This document shows positions 26,076 to 34,900 of a stretch of DNA of 64,000 nt, piece by piece. The position numbers and the translations under genes were made by a program. The DNA is from JAJDXW01 sp965202895. GTDB taxonomy: Bacteria > Pseudomonadota > Gammaproteobacteria > HK1. The notes under the pieces were generated by a model. It was not told the DNA's origin and searched no databases. It saw only the letters and a list, made by a program, of their open reading frames with translations. Position 1 is the stretch's first letter. Each line of letters opens with the position of its first letter. The DNA is taken from assembly GCA_965202895.1 (NCBI GenBank), contig OZ241901.1, positions 2,976,001 through 3,040,000 on the forward strand. Direction: 5' to 3'.

Positions 26076-26699
26076 ATGATAGTGGATCGCACCATCCGCG
26101 GCTTCCTGGACGAGCTCGCATCGTCCGCTCCGACCCCGGGCGGGGGCAGCGCGGCAGCGCTCGTCGGCGCGGTCGGGGCCGCCCTCCTCGCCATGGTCGG
26201 CAACCTCACCGCCGGCAGGAAGGGCTACGAAGCGGCGGAGGGCTCGATGCGCGCCCTCGTGGCGGGGTCGGACCGGCTGCGGGGCGAGCTCGCGCGTCTC
26301 GCGGACGAGGACGTGCGGGTCTTCGGCGCGGTGATGGCCGCCTACCGGATGCCGCGCGGCGGCGACGGTGAACGCGCCTCCCGCCGGGCCGCCATCCAGG
26401 CCGCGCTCCTCGACGCCACGCGGGCGCCGCTCGAGCTGGCCCGGGTCTGCTCGGAGGTGATCGAGCTCGCCGGGGCCGCCGCCGAGGAAGGGAATGCGAA
26501 CGTGGTGAGCGATGCGGGGGTCGGGGTGGTCGCGGCGCACGCGGCGCTCCGGGCGGCCGCCCTCAACGTGTACGTCAACGCCGGCTCGATCGAGGACCGG
26601 GAGTTCGCGGAGCGCGCGGTCGCCGAGATCGAACGCCTGCTCGCGGCGGGCGCGGAACGCACCGAGGCGGTGTTCGCGCGCGTCCGCGAACGGCTCTGA
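26076..26699 (+). CDS. fchA: Methenyltetrahydrofolate cyclohydrolase (FchA type)
   Basis: Protein of 207 residues from the ATG at 26076. It has the cyclodeaminase/cyclohydrolase fold seen in FchA and the C-terminal part of FTCD: TIRGFLDELASSAPTPGGGS at the N-terminus with the GGGS loop, MVGNLTAGRKGY near 42, and NANVVSDAGVGVVAAHAALRAA near 140. It would convert methenyl-tetrahydrofolate to 10-formyl-tetrahydrofolate, completing with MtdA the C1 interconversion done by FolD in other bacteria. A longer in-frame start exists upstream but overlaps the mtdA promoter region. Confidence 0.87.
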   Translation: MIVDRTIRGFLDELASSAPTPGGGSAAALVGAVGAALLAMVGNLTAGRKGYEAAEGSMRALVAGSDRLRGELARLADEDVRVFGAVMAAYRMPRGGDGERASRRAAIQAALLDATRAPLELARVCSEVIELAGAAAEEGNANVVSDAGVGVVAAHAALRAAALNVYVNAGSIEDREFAERAVAEIERLLAAGAERTEAVFARVRERL

Positions 26700-26758
26700 C
26701 GGCGGCGGCCGGCCCGCCGCCGCGCCGCCGCCCGCTACGGCCGCCAAGGGGAGCGAAC

Positions 26759-27094
26759 ATGAGCTACGTCTTCATCGCCAGCATGGACGTCGATCCGGAC
26801 AAGGAGGCCCTCTTCAACGAGGTCTACGACGACGAGCACATCCCCCACATCCTCGAGGTGCCCGGGGTGCGGAGCGCGGTCCGGTACACCGCCGAGCCGT
26901 TCGAGGTGGAGATCGGAGGGGAGCGCAGGCACGTCGAGCCCGAAGGCCCCCGGTACTCCGCGGTCTACGAGATCGACGGCCCGGAGGTGCTGCTGAGCCC
27001 GGAGTGGGCGGCGGCGGCCGAGAAGGGGCGGTGGCCGTCCGAGGTCCGCCCGTGGACCCGCAACCGGCGCCACGAGGTCCGCAAACGCATGTAG
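26759..27094 (+). CDS. Small EthD-like dimeric alpha/beta-barrel protein
   Basis: Protein of 111 residues behind the strong ribosome site AAGGGGAGCG. The layout (FIASMDVDPDKEALFNEVYD, then DEHIPHILEVPGVRSAVRY, then PRYSAVYEIDGPEVL) is that of EthD-like ferredoxin-fold proteins that dimerise and bind small hydrophobic ligands. No catalytic function can be assigned. It follows fchA by 59 bp and may be co-transcribed, but a role in C1 metabolism is not supported. Confidence 0.7.
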   Translation: MSYVFIASMDVDPDKEALFNEVYDDEHIPHILEVPGVRSAVRYTAEPFEVEIGGERRHVEPEGPRYSAVYEIDGPEVLLSPEWAAAAEKGRWPSEVRPWTRNRRHEVRKRM

Positions 27095-27192
27095 CCGGGC
27101 GCCCTCTGCCGCCCGCGGCCGCATGGGCGGCATCGCACGGAGCGACGGCCGGCGCGGCGCCGGCCTCGACGCCGGCCGACGGCCGCCGCGGG

Positions 27193-28479
27193 CTACTCGG
27201 GCGCGGCAGCCGGAACGCGGCGGCGAGGGTCGATGCGCGCGGTCTTCACCGCGTGCTCCGTGGTCTGCATGATCTCGATCGGGTAGCCGGAGATGAGGAC
27301 GCTCGTGCCGGGGTCGGGGATCGACTCCAGGTGTTCGAGGATGAGGCCGTTCAGGGTCCTCGGCGCGAGCGGGCCCTCGCCCGAGAGGGAGGAGCCGAGG
27401 GCCCGGTCGAGGTCGCGGATGCTGGTCCCTCCATCCACGAGGAAGGTGCCGTCCTCCTGGGGGTGCACGTCGGCGGTCATCGCGGCCACCCCGGTCGTGA
27501 ACTCGCCCACCACCTCTTCCAGTATGTCCCCCGGGGTGACCAGCCCCTGGACGTCGCCGTACTCGTCCACCACGAGGGCCATCCGTTCCTGGCGGGACTG
27601 GAAGGCGCGGAGCTGCACGTCGAGCGGCGTCCCGAGGGGCGTGAAGTAGGGCTCGCGGGCGGCCCCGGCCAGGACTTCGAGGTTGAACTCGCCCCGCGCG
27701 ATCGGGCCGATCATCCGGCGCAGGTGGACCACCCCTTCGACCGCATTGACGTCGCCCCGGTAGATCGGCAGCAGGGTGTGGGGGCTGGTCAGGATGGTCT
27801 CCCGCAGCGACCGTTCGCCGTCGTCGAGGTCGAGGCCCGCGATCTCGTTCTGCGGCACCATGACGTGGTCTACCGTGACCTTCTGGAGGTCCAGCAGGCC
27901 CACCAGCATGGAGCGGTAGCGATCCGACATCCGAAGGCCCGCCTCGCTCACCACCGTGCGGAGCTCCTCCGCGCTCAGCCGTTCCTCGCCGCGCTCGGCG
28001 ACCCGCACCCGCAGCAGCCCCAGCAGCCCGTTGGACAGCCAGTTCACGGTGCGCACCAGGGGGTAGGCGACCCACAGCAGGGGTGCGAGCACCCTGGCGG
28101 CCGGAAACGCGAGCCGCTCCGGCTGGACGGCCGCCGCGGTCTTGGGCGCGACCTCGGCGAAGATGACGATGACGACGGTGAGCGCGACCGTCGCGAGGGC
28201 GATCCCGGCCTCCCCGAACAGATCGAGGGCGGCCCAGGTGGCGAGCGCGGACGCGAGGATGTTGACGAAGTTGTTGCCGAGGACGATGAGCCCGATGACC
28301 CGGTCCGGGTGCTCGAGCAGCCGGCGCGCGCGCTTCGCCCCCGGATGGACCCGGGCGAGGTGGCGCAGCCGGTAGCGGTTGAGCGCCATGAGCCCGGTCT
28401 CGGAGCCCGAGAAGAAGGCCGACACCACGATCAGGACCAGCAGGGCCCCGATGAGCGCGCCGAGGGACAGGTCGGTCAT
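27193..28479 (-). CDS. CNNM/CorC (HlyC/CorC) family membrane protein with CBS domains
   Basis: Protein of 428 residues. Residues 1 to about 180 form the DUF21/CNNM membrane domain (LLVLIVVSAFFSGSETGLMA, LGNNFVNILASALATW, FAEVAPKTAAAV). Two CBS motifs follow (about 205-330: VTVDHVMVPQNEIAGLDLDD, MALVVDEYGDVQGLVTPGDI) and a CorC_HlyC domain ends the chain (about 345-420). Such proteins transport or control Mg2+/Co2+. The divergent position next to ffh matches the corB/yfjD locus of gammaproteobacteria, but the usual ypjD neighbour is missing. Confidence 0.87.
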   Translation of the reverse strand: MTDLSLGALIGALLVLIVVSAFFSGSETGLMALNRYRLRHLARVHPGAKRARRLLEHPDRVIGLIVLGNNFVNILASALATWAALDLFGEAGIALATVALTVVIVIFAEVAPKTAAAVQPERLAFPAARVLAPLLWVAYPLVRTVNWLSNGLLGLLRVRVAERGEERLSAEELRTVVSEAGLRMSDRYRSMLVGLLDLQKVTVDHVMVPQNEIAGLDLDDGERSLRETILTSPHTLLPIYRGDVNAVEGVVHLRRMIGPIARGEFNLEVLAGAAREPYFTPLGTPLDVQLRAFQSRQERMALVVDEYGDVQGLVTPGDILEEVVGEFTTGVAAMTADVHPQEDGTFLVDGGTSIRDLDRALGSSLSGEGPLAPRTLNGLILEHLESIPDPGTSVLISGYPIEIMQTTEHAVKTARIDPRRRVPAAAPE

Positions 28480-28505
28480 CCGTCGCGGGCGGCGGGCCGG
28501 CGGGT

Positions 28506-28511
28506 TAGGAT
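28506..28511 (+). promoter_or_regulatory. Possible -10 box of a leaderless ffh transcript
   Basis: TAGGAT ends 6 nt before the ffh ATG at 28518. Transcription would start at or next to the start codon. No -35 consensus is visible, and the divergent corC start is only 38 bp away, so space for other signals is small. Confidence 0.35.
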
Positions 28512-28517
28512 CGCCGC

Positions 28518-29945
28518 ATGTTCGAGACCATCGGCGAACGGCTCTCCCGCTCCCTCGGAAAGCTCCGCGGCGGCGCCCGCCTGACCGAGGACAACGTCGG
28601 CGACGCGCTGCGCGAGGTCCGGCGCGCCCTGCTGGAGGCGGACGTCGCCCTGCCCGTCACCCGCGAGTTCCTCGGCCGGGTCCGCGAACGCGCGGTCGGG
28701 CAGGAGGTGCTGAAGAGCCTGACGCCGGGCCAGGCCCTCGTCGGCGTCGTGCACGACGAGCTCGTGCGGCTGATGGCGGCTGAGCATGGCGGCCTCGCCC
28801 TGAACGTTCCGCCCCCCGCCCCGCTCCTGGTCGCGGGGCTCCAAGGCTCGGGCAAGACTACCACCTGCGCGAAGCTCGCCCGATGGCTCGGCGAGAGGCA
28901 CGGGCGCAAGGCCCTGCTCGCGAGCTGCGACGTCCATCGCCCCGCCGCCATCGAGCAGCTCCGGGTGCTTGCCGCCGAGGCCGACGCCCCGTTCTTCGAG
29001 ACCGGGGAGCGCGATCCGGTGGAGATCGCCCGCGCCGCGGTCGCGGAGGCCCGCCGCCGCTTCGTCGACTTCGTCATCCTCGACACCGCCGGACGGCTGC
29101 ACGTCGACGACGAGATGATGCGCGAGGCGAGCGCGATCCACGCCGCGGTGTCCCCGAGCGAGACCCTGTTCGTGGCCGACGCCATGACCGGACAGGATGC
29201 GGTGAACGTGGCGCGCGCGTTCGGCGAGGCGCTCCCGCTCACCGGCGTGGTGCTCACCAAGGCGGACGGCGACGCCCGGGGCGGGGCCGCGCTCTCGGTG
29301 CGCTGGGTGACCGGGAAGCCCGTCAAGTTTCTGGGGACCGGCGAGAAGCTGGACGGGCTCGAAGCGTTCCATCCGGATCGGATCGCGTCGCGCATCCTCG
29401 GCATGGGCGACGTGCTGACCCTCATCGAGGAGGCGGAGCGCAAGGTCGACCGGGACAAGGCGGAGAAGCTGGCCCGCAAGATGGGAGCGGGCAAGCGCTT
29501 CGACCTCGAGGACCTCCGCGACCAGGTGCGGCAGATGCGCGAGATGGGCGGGATGCGCAGCGTCATGGAGCGGCTGCCCGGGATGGCGCAGCTCCCCTCC
29601 GGGGCGATGGACCGGGTGGACGAGCGCGAGCTCGTTCGCACCGAGGCGGTGATCGATTCCATGACCCCGCACGAGCGCCGCCAGCCGCAGGTGATCCGCG
29701 GCTCGCGCAAGCGCCGGATCGCGGCCGGCTCCGGCGCCACCATCCAGGACGTCAACCGCGTGCTCAAGCAGGCCGATCAGATGCAGAAGATGATGCGGCG
29801 GATGCGCCGCAAGGGCGGTCTGTCGCGGATGACGGGGGGGCTCGACCCGGACGCGCTGCCGGACCTGCTCTCCGGGGCGCCTCCGGCCGCCTCCGGCCCG
29901 GGCCGGGCCGTGCGCCGAGGGGGGAAGCGCCGCCGGTTCTCCTGA
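28518..29945 (+). CDS. ffh: Signal recognition particle protein Ffh (SRP54)
   Basis: Protein of 475 residues that binds 4.5S RNA and signal sequences and delivers ribosomes to the membrane. The N domain starts MFETIGERLSRSLGKLRG. The G domain has the P-loop GLQGSGKTTTCAKLA near 108, DVHRPAAIEQL near 136, DTAGRLHVDDEM near 187 and TKADGDARGG near 248. The M domain (about 300-435) is Met-rich with MERLPGM and SRKRRIAAGSG. In gammaproteobacteria rpsP normally follows ffh; here they are 8.15 kb apart, with accessory genes and repeats between. Confidence 0.96.
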   Translation: MFETIGERLSRSLGKLRGGARLTEDNVGDALREVRRALLEADVALPVTREFLGRVRERAVGQEVLKSLTPGQALVGVVHDELVRLMAAEHGGLALNVPPPAPLLVAGLQGSGKTTTCAKLARWLGERHGRKALLASCDVHRPAAIEQLRVLAAEADAPFFETGERDPVEIARAAVAEARRRFVDFVILDTAGRLHVDDEMMREASAIHAAVSPSETLFVADAMTGQDAVNVARAFGEALPLTGVVLTKADGDARGGAALSVRWVTGKPVKFLGTGEKLDGLEAFHPDRIASRILGMGDVLTLIEEAERKVDRDKAEKLARKMGAGKRFDLEDLRDQVRQMREMGGMRSVMERLPGMAQLPSGAMDRVDERELVRTEAVIDSMTPHERRQPQVIRGSRKRRIAAGSGATIQDVNRVLKQADQMQKMMRRMRRKGGLSRMTGGLDPDALPDLLSGAPPAASGPGRAVRRGGKRRRFS

Positions 29946-30015
29946 CCCGCGGCCCCCATCCCCGCATTCGGGCGGGCCGGACCGGAGCGGTTCGAGCCGA
30001 GCCTCTTCCAGCACG

Positions 30016-30213
30016 GAGGCACGTGCGCCGTGGGGGTTTACCGGGCACGCCTCTCGCGAACGTGCAGGTGGCTCCGTGGGGTGAAATCCGCCGAAATGCC
30101 CCTCGAACCGACTCCAGACCACGGAACAACGCCATCTCCGTGGGGGTGAGAAACATCTCGACCCTCTCTCCACACCCTCCATCTCGAGAGCTTGCGAACA
30201 GCGCCCGGGGCCC
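30016..30213 (+). repeat. Dispersed repeat copy K, forward, lacking the stem-loop
   Basis: The outer left module runs from GAGGCACGTGCGCC to GCGAACGTGCA and then joins directly to the GGTGGCTCCGTGGGGTG module, so the whole large hairpin is deleted. It lies 70 bp after ffh. Confidence 0.88.
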
Positions 30214-30373
30214 GGTACGGAGACGGGCCCGGCCCACGTCCCTTCGGGCCCACCTCTCGTCGGGCCGGGCCGCGGCTTGCGAAAGACGCCGCCCCCGCGG
30301 CCCCGCCGCATCCCCGTCCGGCTCCCGTGATCGGCGGTGCGCGTTCGGGGAGATCGGCGCGAAATCAGGGGCT

Positions 30374-30389
30374 CATGCGAAGTTGCCCC
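30374..30389 (+). repeat. 16-bp inverted repeat, left copy
   Basis: CATGCGAAGTTGCCCC is found as its exact reverse complement at 31028-31043. The pair encloses the small coiled-coil gene and the CRISPR-like remnant. Confidence 0.7.
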
Positions 30390-30442
30390 GGGCGGCCCAT
30401 CGGCCACGGGCACGTGAGGCTCGCCGCCGCCGGCAACCGTGC

Positions 30443-30448
30443 TACACT
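30443..30448 (+). promoter_or_regulatory. Possible -10 box (TACACT) of a leaderless gene
   Basis: TACACT ends 6 nt before the ATG at 30455, the same spacing as at ffh and vapB. No clear -35 box. Confidence 0.4.
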
Positions 30449-30454
30449 TCGGGC

Positions 30455-30721
30455 ATGGATGCCGACACCCTCACGATCCTCGGAACCGTCCTGGCCGTCG
30501 GCTTCGGACTCGCCACCCTCCTCATGCGCACCACCGCCAGAATCGACCGGCGCATCGACCGGGCCGAAGATCGGTTCGAGTCCGCGATGAACACCTTCCG
30601 GACCGAGATGGACACCTTCCGGACCGAGATGAACACCTTCCGGACCGAGATGCGACGACTCGCCGAACGGCAATCGCACGTCGAAGGCCGCTTCGACGAA
30701 CGGGGTTCCCCCGCCGATTGA
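30455..30721 (+). CDS. Small membrane-anchored heptad-repeat protein (paralogue 1)
   Basis: Protein of 88 residues of unknown function. Residues 5-24 (LTILGTVLAVGFGLATLLM) form one membrane segment, followed by RTTARIDRRIDRAEDR. Three perfect heptads MNTFRTE/MDTFRTE come next, encoded by three 21-bp DNA units, and the protein ends LAERQSHVEGRFDERGSPAD. The same membrane-anchor pattern, RTTARID and C-terminal LAERQS.VEGRFDERG occur in the 167-residue protein at 36696-37199, so the two are paralogues that differ mainly in their central repeats. The predicted form is a single-pass protein with a parallel coiled coil. No Shine-Dalgarno is present. Confidence 0.7.
   Translation: MDADTLTILGTVLAVGFGLATLLMRTTARIDRRIDRAEDRFESAMNTFRTEMDTFRTEMNTFRTEMRRLAERQSHVEGRFDERGSPAD
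30587..30649 (+). repeat. Three 21-bp tandem units inside paralogue 1
   Basis: Three contiguous 21-bp units (ATGRACACCTTCCGGACCGA...) encoding heptads. The units are nearly identical at DNA level, which suggests recent slippage. Confidence 0.95.
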
Positions 30722-30775
30722 CGGCGCCCGGGCGCCCGACCACCATCCATCGCGCGGCCCGGGCCCCGGTGGAGC

Positions 30776-30953
30776 ACGTTCCCCGCCCTCGCGGAGACGA
30801 GCTCGCCGCCAAGCGCGCCGACACCCTCATCGTCGCCAGCCTGAGCCGGGTCGGCAGGATGGCACGTTCCCCGCCCGCGCGGAGATGAACGTCGACCGCC
30901 CGCACCCGGTCGAGCATCGCCCGGACGTTCCCCTCCCCGGAGACGAACCTTCG
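30776..30953 (+). CRISPR. Degenerate type I-E-like CRISPR remnant
   Basis: Three imperfect copies of a 29-nt sequence resembling the type I-E repeat (core GTTCCCCGC...CGGAGATGAAC): 30776-30804, 30864-30892 and 30925-30953. Copies 2 and 3 start exactly 61 bp apart, the I-E unit length (29-nt repeat plus 32-nt spacer). Copies 1 and 2 are 88 bp apart. Copy 3 is about 3 nt shorter within the stem. The core stem GCCCGCGC is weakened. No cas gene is in the window, so this is at most an orphan, decayed array. Confidence 0.45.
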
Positions 30954-31027
30954 ACGGAGAGCCCCCGGAGCACGTCGGCCCGTGGTGAATACGCGCGGGT
31001 TGGAGCCGACCGGCGCGGCGCGAGGGT

Positions 31028-31043
31028 GGGGCAACTTCGCATG
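31028..31043 (-). repeat. 16-bp inverted repeat, right copy
   Basis: Exact reverse complement of 30374-30389. It lies 9 bp from the 43-bp repeat at 31053-31095. Confidence 0.7.
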
Positions 31044-31052
31044 CAAGCCCCC

Positions 31053-31095
31053 AAACTCTCATGGTCGGTCGCCTGACCGCCCCGAAGGCATGAAT
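31053..31095 (-). repeat. 43-bp repeat shared with the helicase island, copy 1
   Basis: Read on the minus strand, this 43-bp block (containing GGTCAGGCGACCGACC) matches 53600-53642 at 39 of 43 positions. The core GGTC..GACC is palindromic. It occurs only in the two accessory regions of the window. Confidence 0.75.
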
Positions 31096-31350
31096 GGTCT
31101 GTGCCGTGCCGGTACGGGTCGTGAGAGGACAGGCGGGGGTTGGGAGCATGTATGGTGACGGAGGCAGGAGGGATCGGACAATGGGCGCGGAAGCGGGGCG
31201 GTGGCCGTGGTGCTTGTCGGTGGCCGGGTCCAGGCCCGGTCCCCGGAGCCAAATTAGGGTTGGGGACCCTTGCCCCGCCCTCTTCGCGTCGCATAGGCTG
31301 GCTTCGTCCTTCCGGCCGCGAGTCGGTCGGCGTGAAAATGCACTGCGGAT

Positions 31351-31674
31351 GAGCCCCGGGCGCTGTTCGCAAGTTCTTGATATAGAGTGTGTAGAGAGGG
31401 GGTCGAGATGTTTTTACCCCACGGGGACGGCGTTCTTCCGTGGTTTGGGGTCGGTTCGAGGGGGTTGCTGGCAGATTTCACCTCGCGGAGCCACTTGCGC
31501 GGGCACGGCGTCCTGGGAACGCTTGTGTCCCGCCCGCAAATGGGAGGGCGAGGCCGCCACCGATCAATGCGGGCGGGACACAAGCGTCTGGAAGACGCGC
31601 CGTTCCCAGGACGCCGTGCCCGAGAGCGTTCGCGAGAGGCGTGCCCGGCGAAAACCCCACCGCGCACATGCCTC
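31351..31674 (-). repeat. Dispersed repeat copy G, reverse, complete
   Basis: Complete reverse copy upstream of the surface protein gene. The left arm has CTTGTG; the right arm has the matching CACAAG plus an extra GTCTGGAAGACGCG block. The loop has the usual reverse orientation (AATGGGAGGGCG). Confidence 0.9.
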
Positions 31675-31695
31675 TGCGGATGGAGCCGGATGGCC

Positions 31696-31724
31696 TTATT
31701 TTCGTGCGATTTCTCTGATAGGAT
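31696..31724 (+). promoter_or_regulatory. Putative sigma70-type promoter for the surface protein
   Basis: TTATTT (31696-31701), 17-bp spacing, TAGGAT (31719-31724). It lies in the AT-richest stretch of the upstream region, just beyond repeat G and about 205-245 bp before the two candidate start codons. Confidence 0.45.
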
Positions 31725-31951
31725 CCCCGACCGCCATTCTGCGCCACACAGAGTCCCCGGCCTTGCCGCAGACGCGACGGACGTCCGACCTCGGCGGCTG
31801 CCGAGACCGCGGGACGAAGGCCCGCCCGGCCGGAATGGTCGCGGTTCGGCCGTCCGAGCCCCGGCTTCCGCCGGCCCGGGCGTGCAGGCCGGGCTTCGCG
31901 TCTCACCGGAATTCTCATGCAGGGCCCATCATGTCGTTGCACGGCTTTCTG

Positions 31952-31967
31952 CCCCCCCCCCCCCCCC
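31952..31967 (+). repeat. 16-base poly-C tract at the start of the surface protein gene
   Basis: Sixteen consecutive C residues lie between the ATG at 31931 and the ATG at 31969. With 16 C the frame from 31931 stops at once (MSLHGFLPPPPPR). With 14 or 17 C it would read through in frame into the surface protein. This is the arrangement of a phase-variable contingency tract. Confidence 0.9.
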
Positions 31968-31968
31968 G

Positions 31969-34900
31969 ATGAACGCGACCGCTGAACGTTGCGCAGCTCG
32001 GGCCGCCGGCTCCGGCGCCCGGGCGCGAAAGCGCGGGCGCTCCGTCCGCGCCCTGCTCGCGCTGTGCACGGTGGCGGCCGTCGTCTTCTTCGCGCCGCCC
32101 GCGGAGCGGGCCATGGCGCAGACCGGGCCGACGACGCCGGTGAACATCCCCGACGCCAACCTGCGGACGCTCCTGGAAGCTCGTCTGGGCAAGGCCGCCG
32201 GAGCGACGATCACCCGTGCGGAGATGGCGGCCTTTACCGGGTTCCCTCACGGGTCGCCCCCCAGGCGGAGGCTGCGCCTCGACCACGTCGACTGGAACAG
32301 CCATCTTGTTCCCACTCCCTCGGCCCCCGATACCGTCGTCAGAGATCTGACGGGACTGGAATACCTCACGGCGGTCCAGGGGTTCAGTATAATCCACCAC
32401 CGGATCACGGACCTCAGGCCGCTGGCCGGCCTCACCGGAGTGCGCCGCCTGTGGCTTCGAGGGAACCTGATATCGGACCTCTCGCCGCTACGAGGCCTCC
32501 CCCTGGACCAACTGGGCATCAGCTATAACCCGGTCTCGGACCTCTCGCCGCTGGCCGGCATGGTCGAGCTGGCCAACTTCCACTGCGACAGATGCCAAAT
32601 CTCGGACATCTCGCCGCTGGCCGGCCTGACGCGCCTCACCTACCTGGACCTCAACAACAACTACATCCGCTCCATCGAGCCGCTGAGGCGCGTCAACGAT
32701 CTGACGGAAGTGTACATCTCGGACAACGATATCGAGGACCTCTCGCCGCTGGAAAACCGCAACCTGCGGACCCTGACCGCCGCCGGCAACCGGATCACGG
32801 ACCTCTCGCCGCTGCGAAACTCGCTGGCCATGGAAACGCTGGACCTCAATCTCAACGCAGGGCTCAGGGACATTTCCGTGGTGGAGCGCATGGTGGCGTT
32901 GAAGGTCTTGAGGCTGGACGGGACCGACGTCAGGGACCTCTCGCCGCTGGTCGACAACACCGGGCTGGGTTCCGGGGACCAGGTCTATCTGCGCAACCTC
33001 CCGAATCTGAACGCCGACGCCGAACGGCACGTCACGACCCTGCGAGGCAGGGGCGTCTATGTAGTTACGAACACTCCGCTGCGTCTGGACAGGACGGTGC
33101 GGGACGTGGACGTGGAGCCCGGGGTGGAGCGGCTGACGGTCAGCTGGACCCGGATGACGCCGGCGCCGGAGTTCACCCCCCAAGGCTACCGGGTCTATTG
33201 GTGGTCCGGGCACCAGGACCGTTCGTCGCGATACACCCCGCCCCAGCACCATGACGCCACCGCCGAGACGTCCAGCTACACCATCCCGAACCTCACCCCC
33301 GGCACCAGGTACCAGGTGCAGATTCTCCCCTACCCCCCCTGGCCTGGGGGGGAGTTCTCCGCCATAGCCACCGGAAGGCCGTATGCGGCGCTCAGGGTGG
33401 AGGGCGTGGGAGGGGGCCCGGCCGTGACGGTGACGCCGGGCGTGGAGAGCCTCGCCGTGTCCTGGAACCGGGCCGACGGCGCGGGCGACTACAAGGTGCA
33501 GTGGAAGTCCGGCGACGAGGACTACGACCCCGCGAACAGGCAGGAACGGACCGGCGGCGGCGACAAGACGAGCTACACCATCCCGGAACTCACCGCCGGC
33601 ACCGAGTACACGATCCGCGTCATCGCCACCACGACCACCACGGACGACGGAGCCGACGGCCCGCCCTCCGACGAAGCCACCGGCACGCCGCTGGCGGCGG
33701 CGCCCACGGTGGTGCCGGGCGTGGAGAGCCTCACCGTGTCCTGGAACCAGGTTGACGGCGCGGGCGACTACAAGGTGCAGTGGAAGTCCGGCGAAGAGGA
33801 CTACGACCCCGATGCCCGGCAGGCCCGGACCGGCGGCGGCGACAAGACGAGCTACACCATCCGGGACCTCACCGCCGGCGTCGAGTACACCGTGCGCGTC
33901 ATCGCCACCACGGCCACCACGGACGACGGAGCCGACGGCCCGCCCTCCGACGAAGCCACCGGCACGCCGCTGGCCTCCATCGGAGTGCCGGCCTCCGAAT
34001 TCGGAGTGGACGTGGAGGATGAGCTACGGAGCCTGATGGTGTCATGGGACGCGGTTCTCCACGCGACCAGCTACCGGGTGCAGTGGAGGCAGACCGCCGC
34101 ATCGGAGGAATTCGCCGACGCCGATGCCGCCTGCCTCTACGTCCGGGAGCAGGAATCCTGCGTCGGCGCCCCCCACTCCGACCCCGCCGGACCCGACGAG
34201 ATCGTCACTTGGATCATCGAGGGTCTCGAACCGGACGTCGAATACACGGTGGTGGTCACTCCCATGCTCGACGATCAACCCCTTGGCGACCCTCGCGACG
34301 ACACCGGCACGCCCTTCGGGAAGGCCGTCGTGACGATCATGGTGGAGGCCGTGGCCGGGGTGGGGAGCGCGACCGTGGTGGAAGGCGAAGACGCGGAGCT
34401 CCGGGTCATGCTGGACAAGCCTTCCCGTGCCCGGGTGACGGTGGCGTGGAGGACGGAGGACGACGATACGGCGAAGGCGGCGACGAGGGCGAAGGCGGGC
34501 GAAGACTACCGCGCGATGGACGGCCGCCTGACGATCCCGCCGGGCGAAGACGGAGCGACGTTGCGGGTGCCGACCTTGGGAGACCGGCGGGTCGAGCCCA
34601 CGGAGACCTTCCGGGTGCGGCTGACGGAGGCCACGTATGCCGAGCCGGACCCGGATGCGGCTTCGGCGACGGTGACGATCGCGGACGACGACACGGAGCC
34701 GGCGCGGGGCCGGGCGCTGGAGAATGTGCTGGCGGGCATGGGGCGCTGGATCGCCGCGGACGCGGTGGAGGTGATCGGGGGGCGGTTCACCGGAGGGGAG
34801 GCGGTGGAGGTGCAGGTGGGCCTGGGCGGCCGGACGCTGCCCCTTCCGGGGGTCGGGCGCGGGGACCCGGCCCGGGTCCCGCCCGTCCCGGCGAACGAAT

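Noticed and set aside
30722..31350. Short frames on both strands in the CRISPR-remnant region
   Set aside because: No ribosome site, no codon pattern and no similarity; translations only reflect the repeat sequence.
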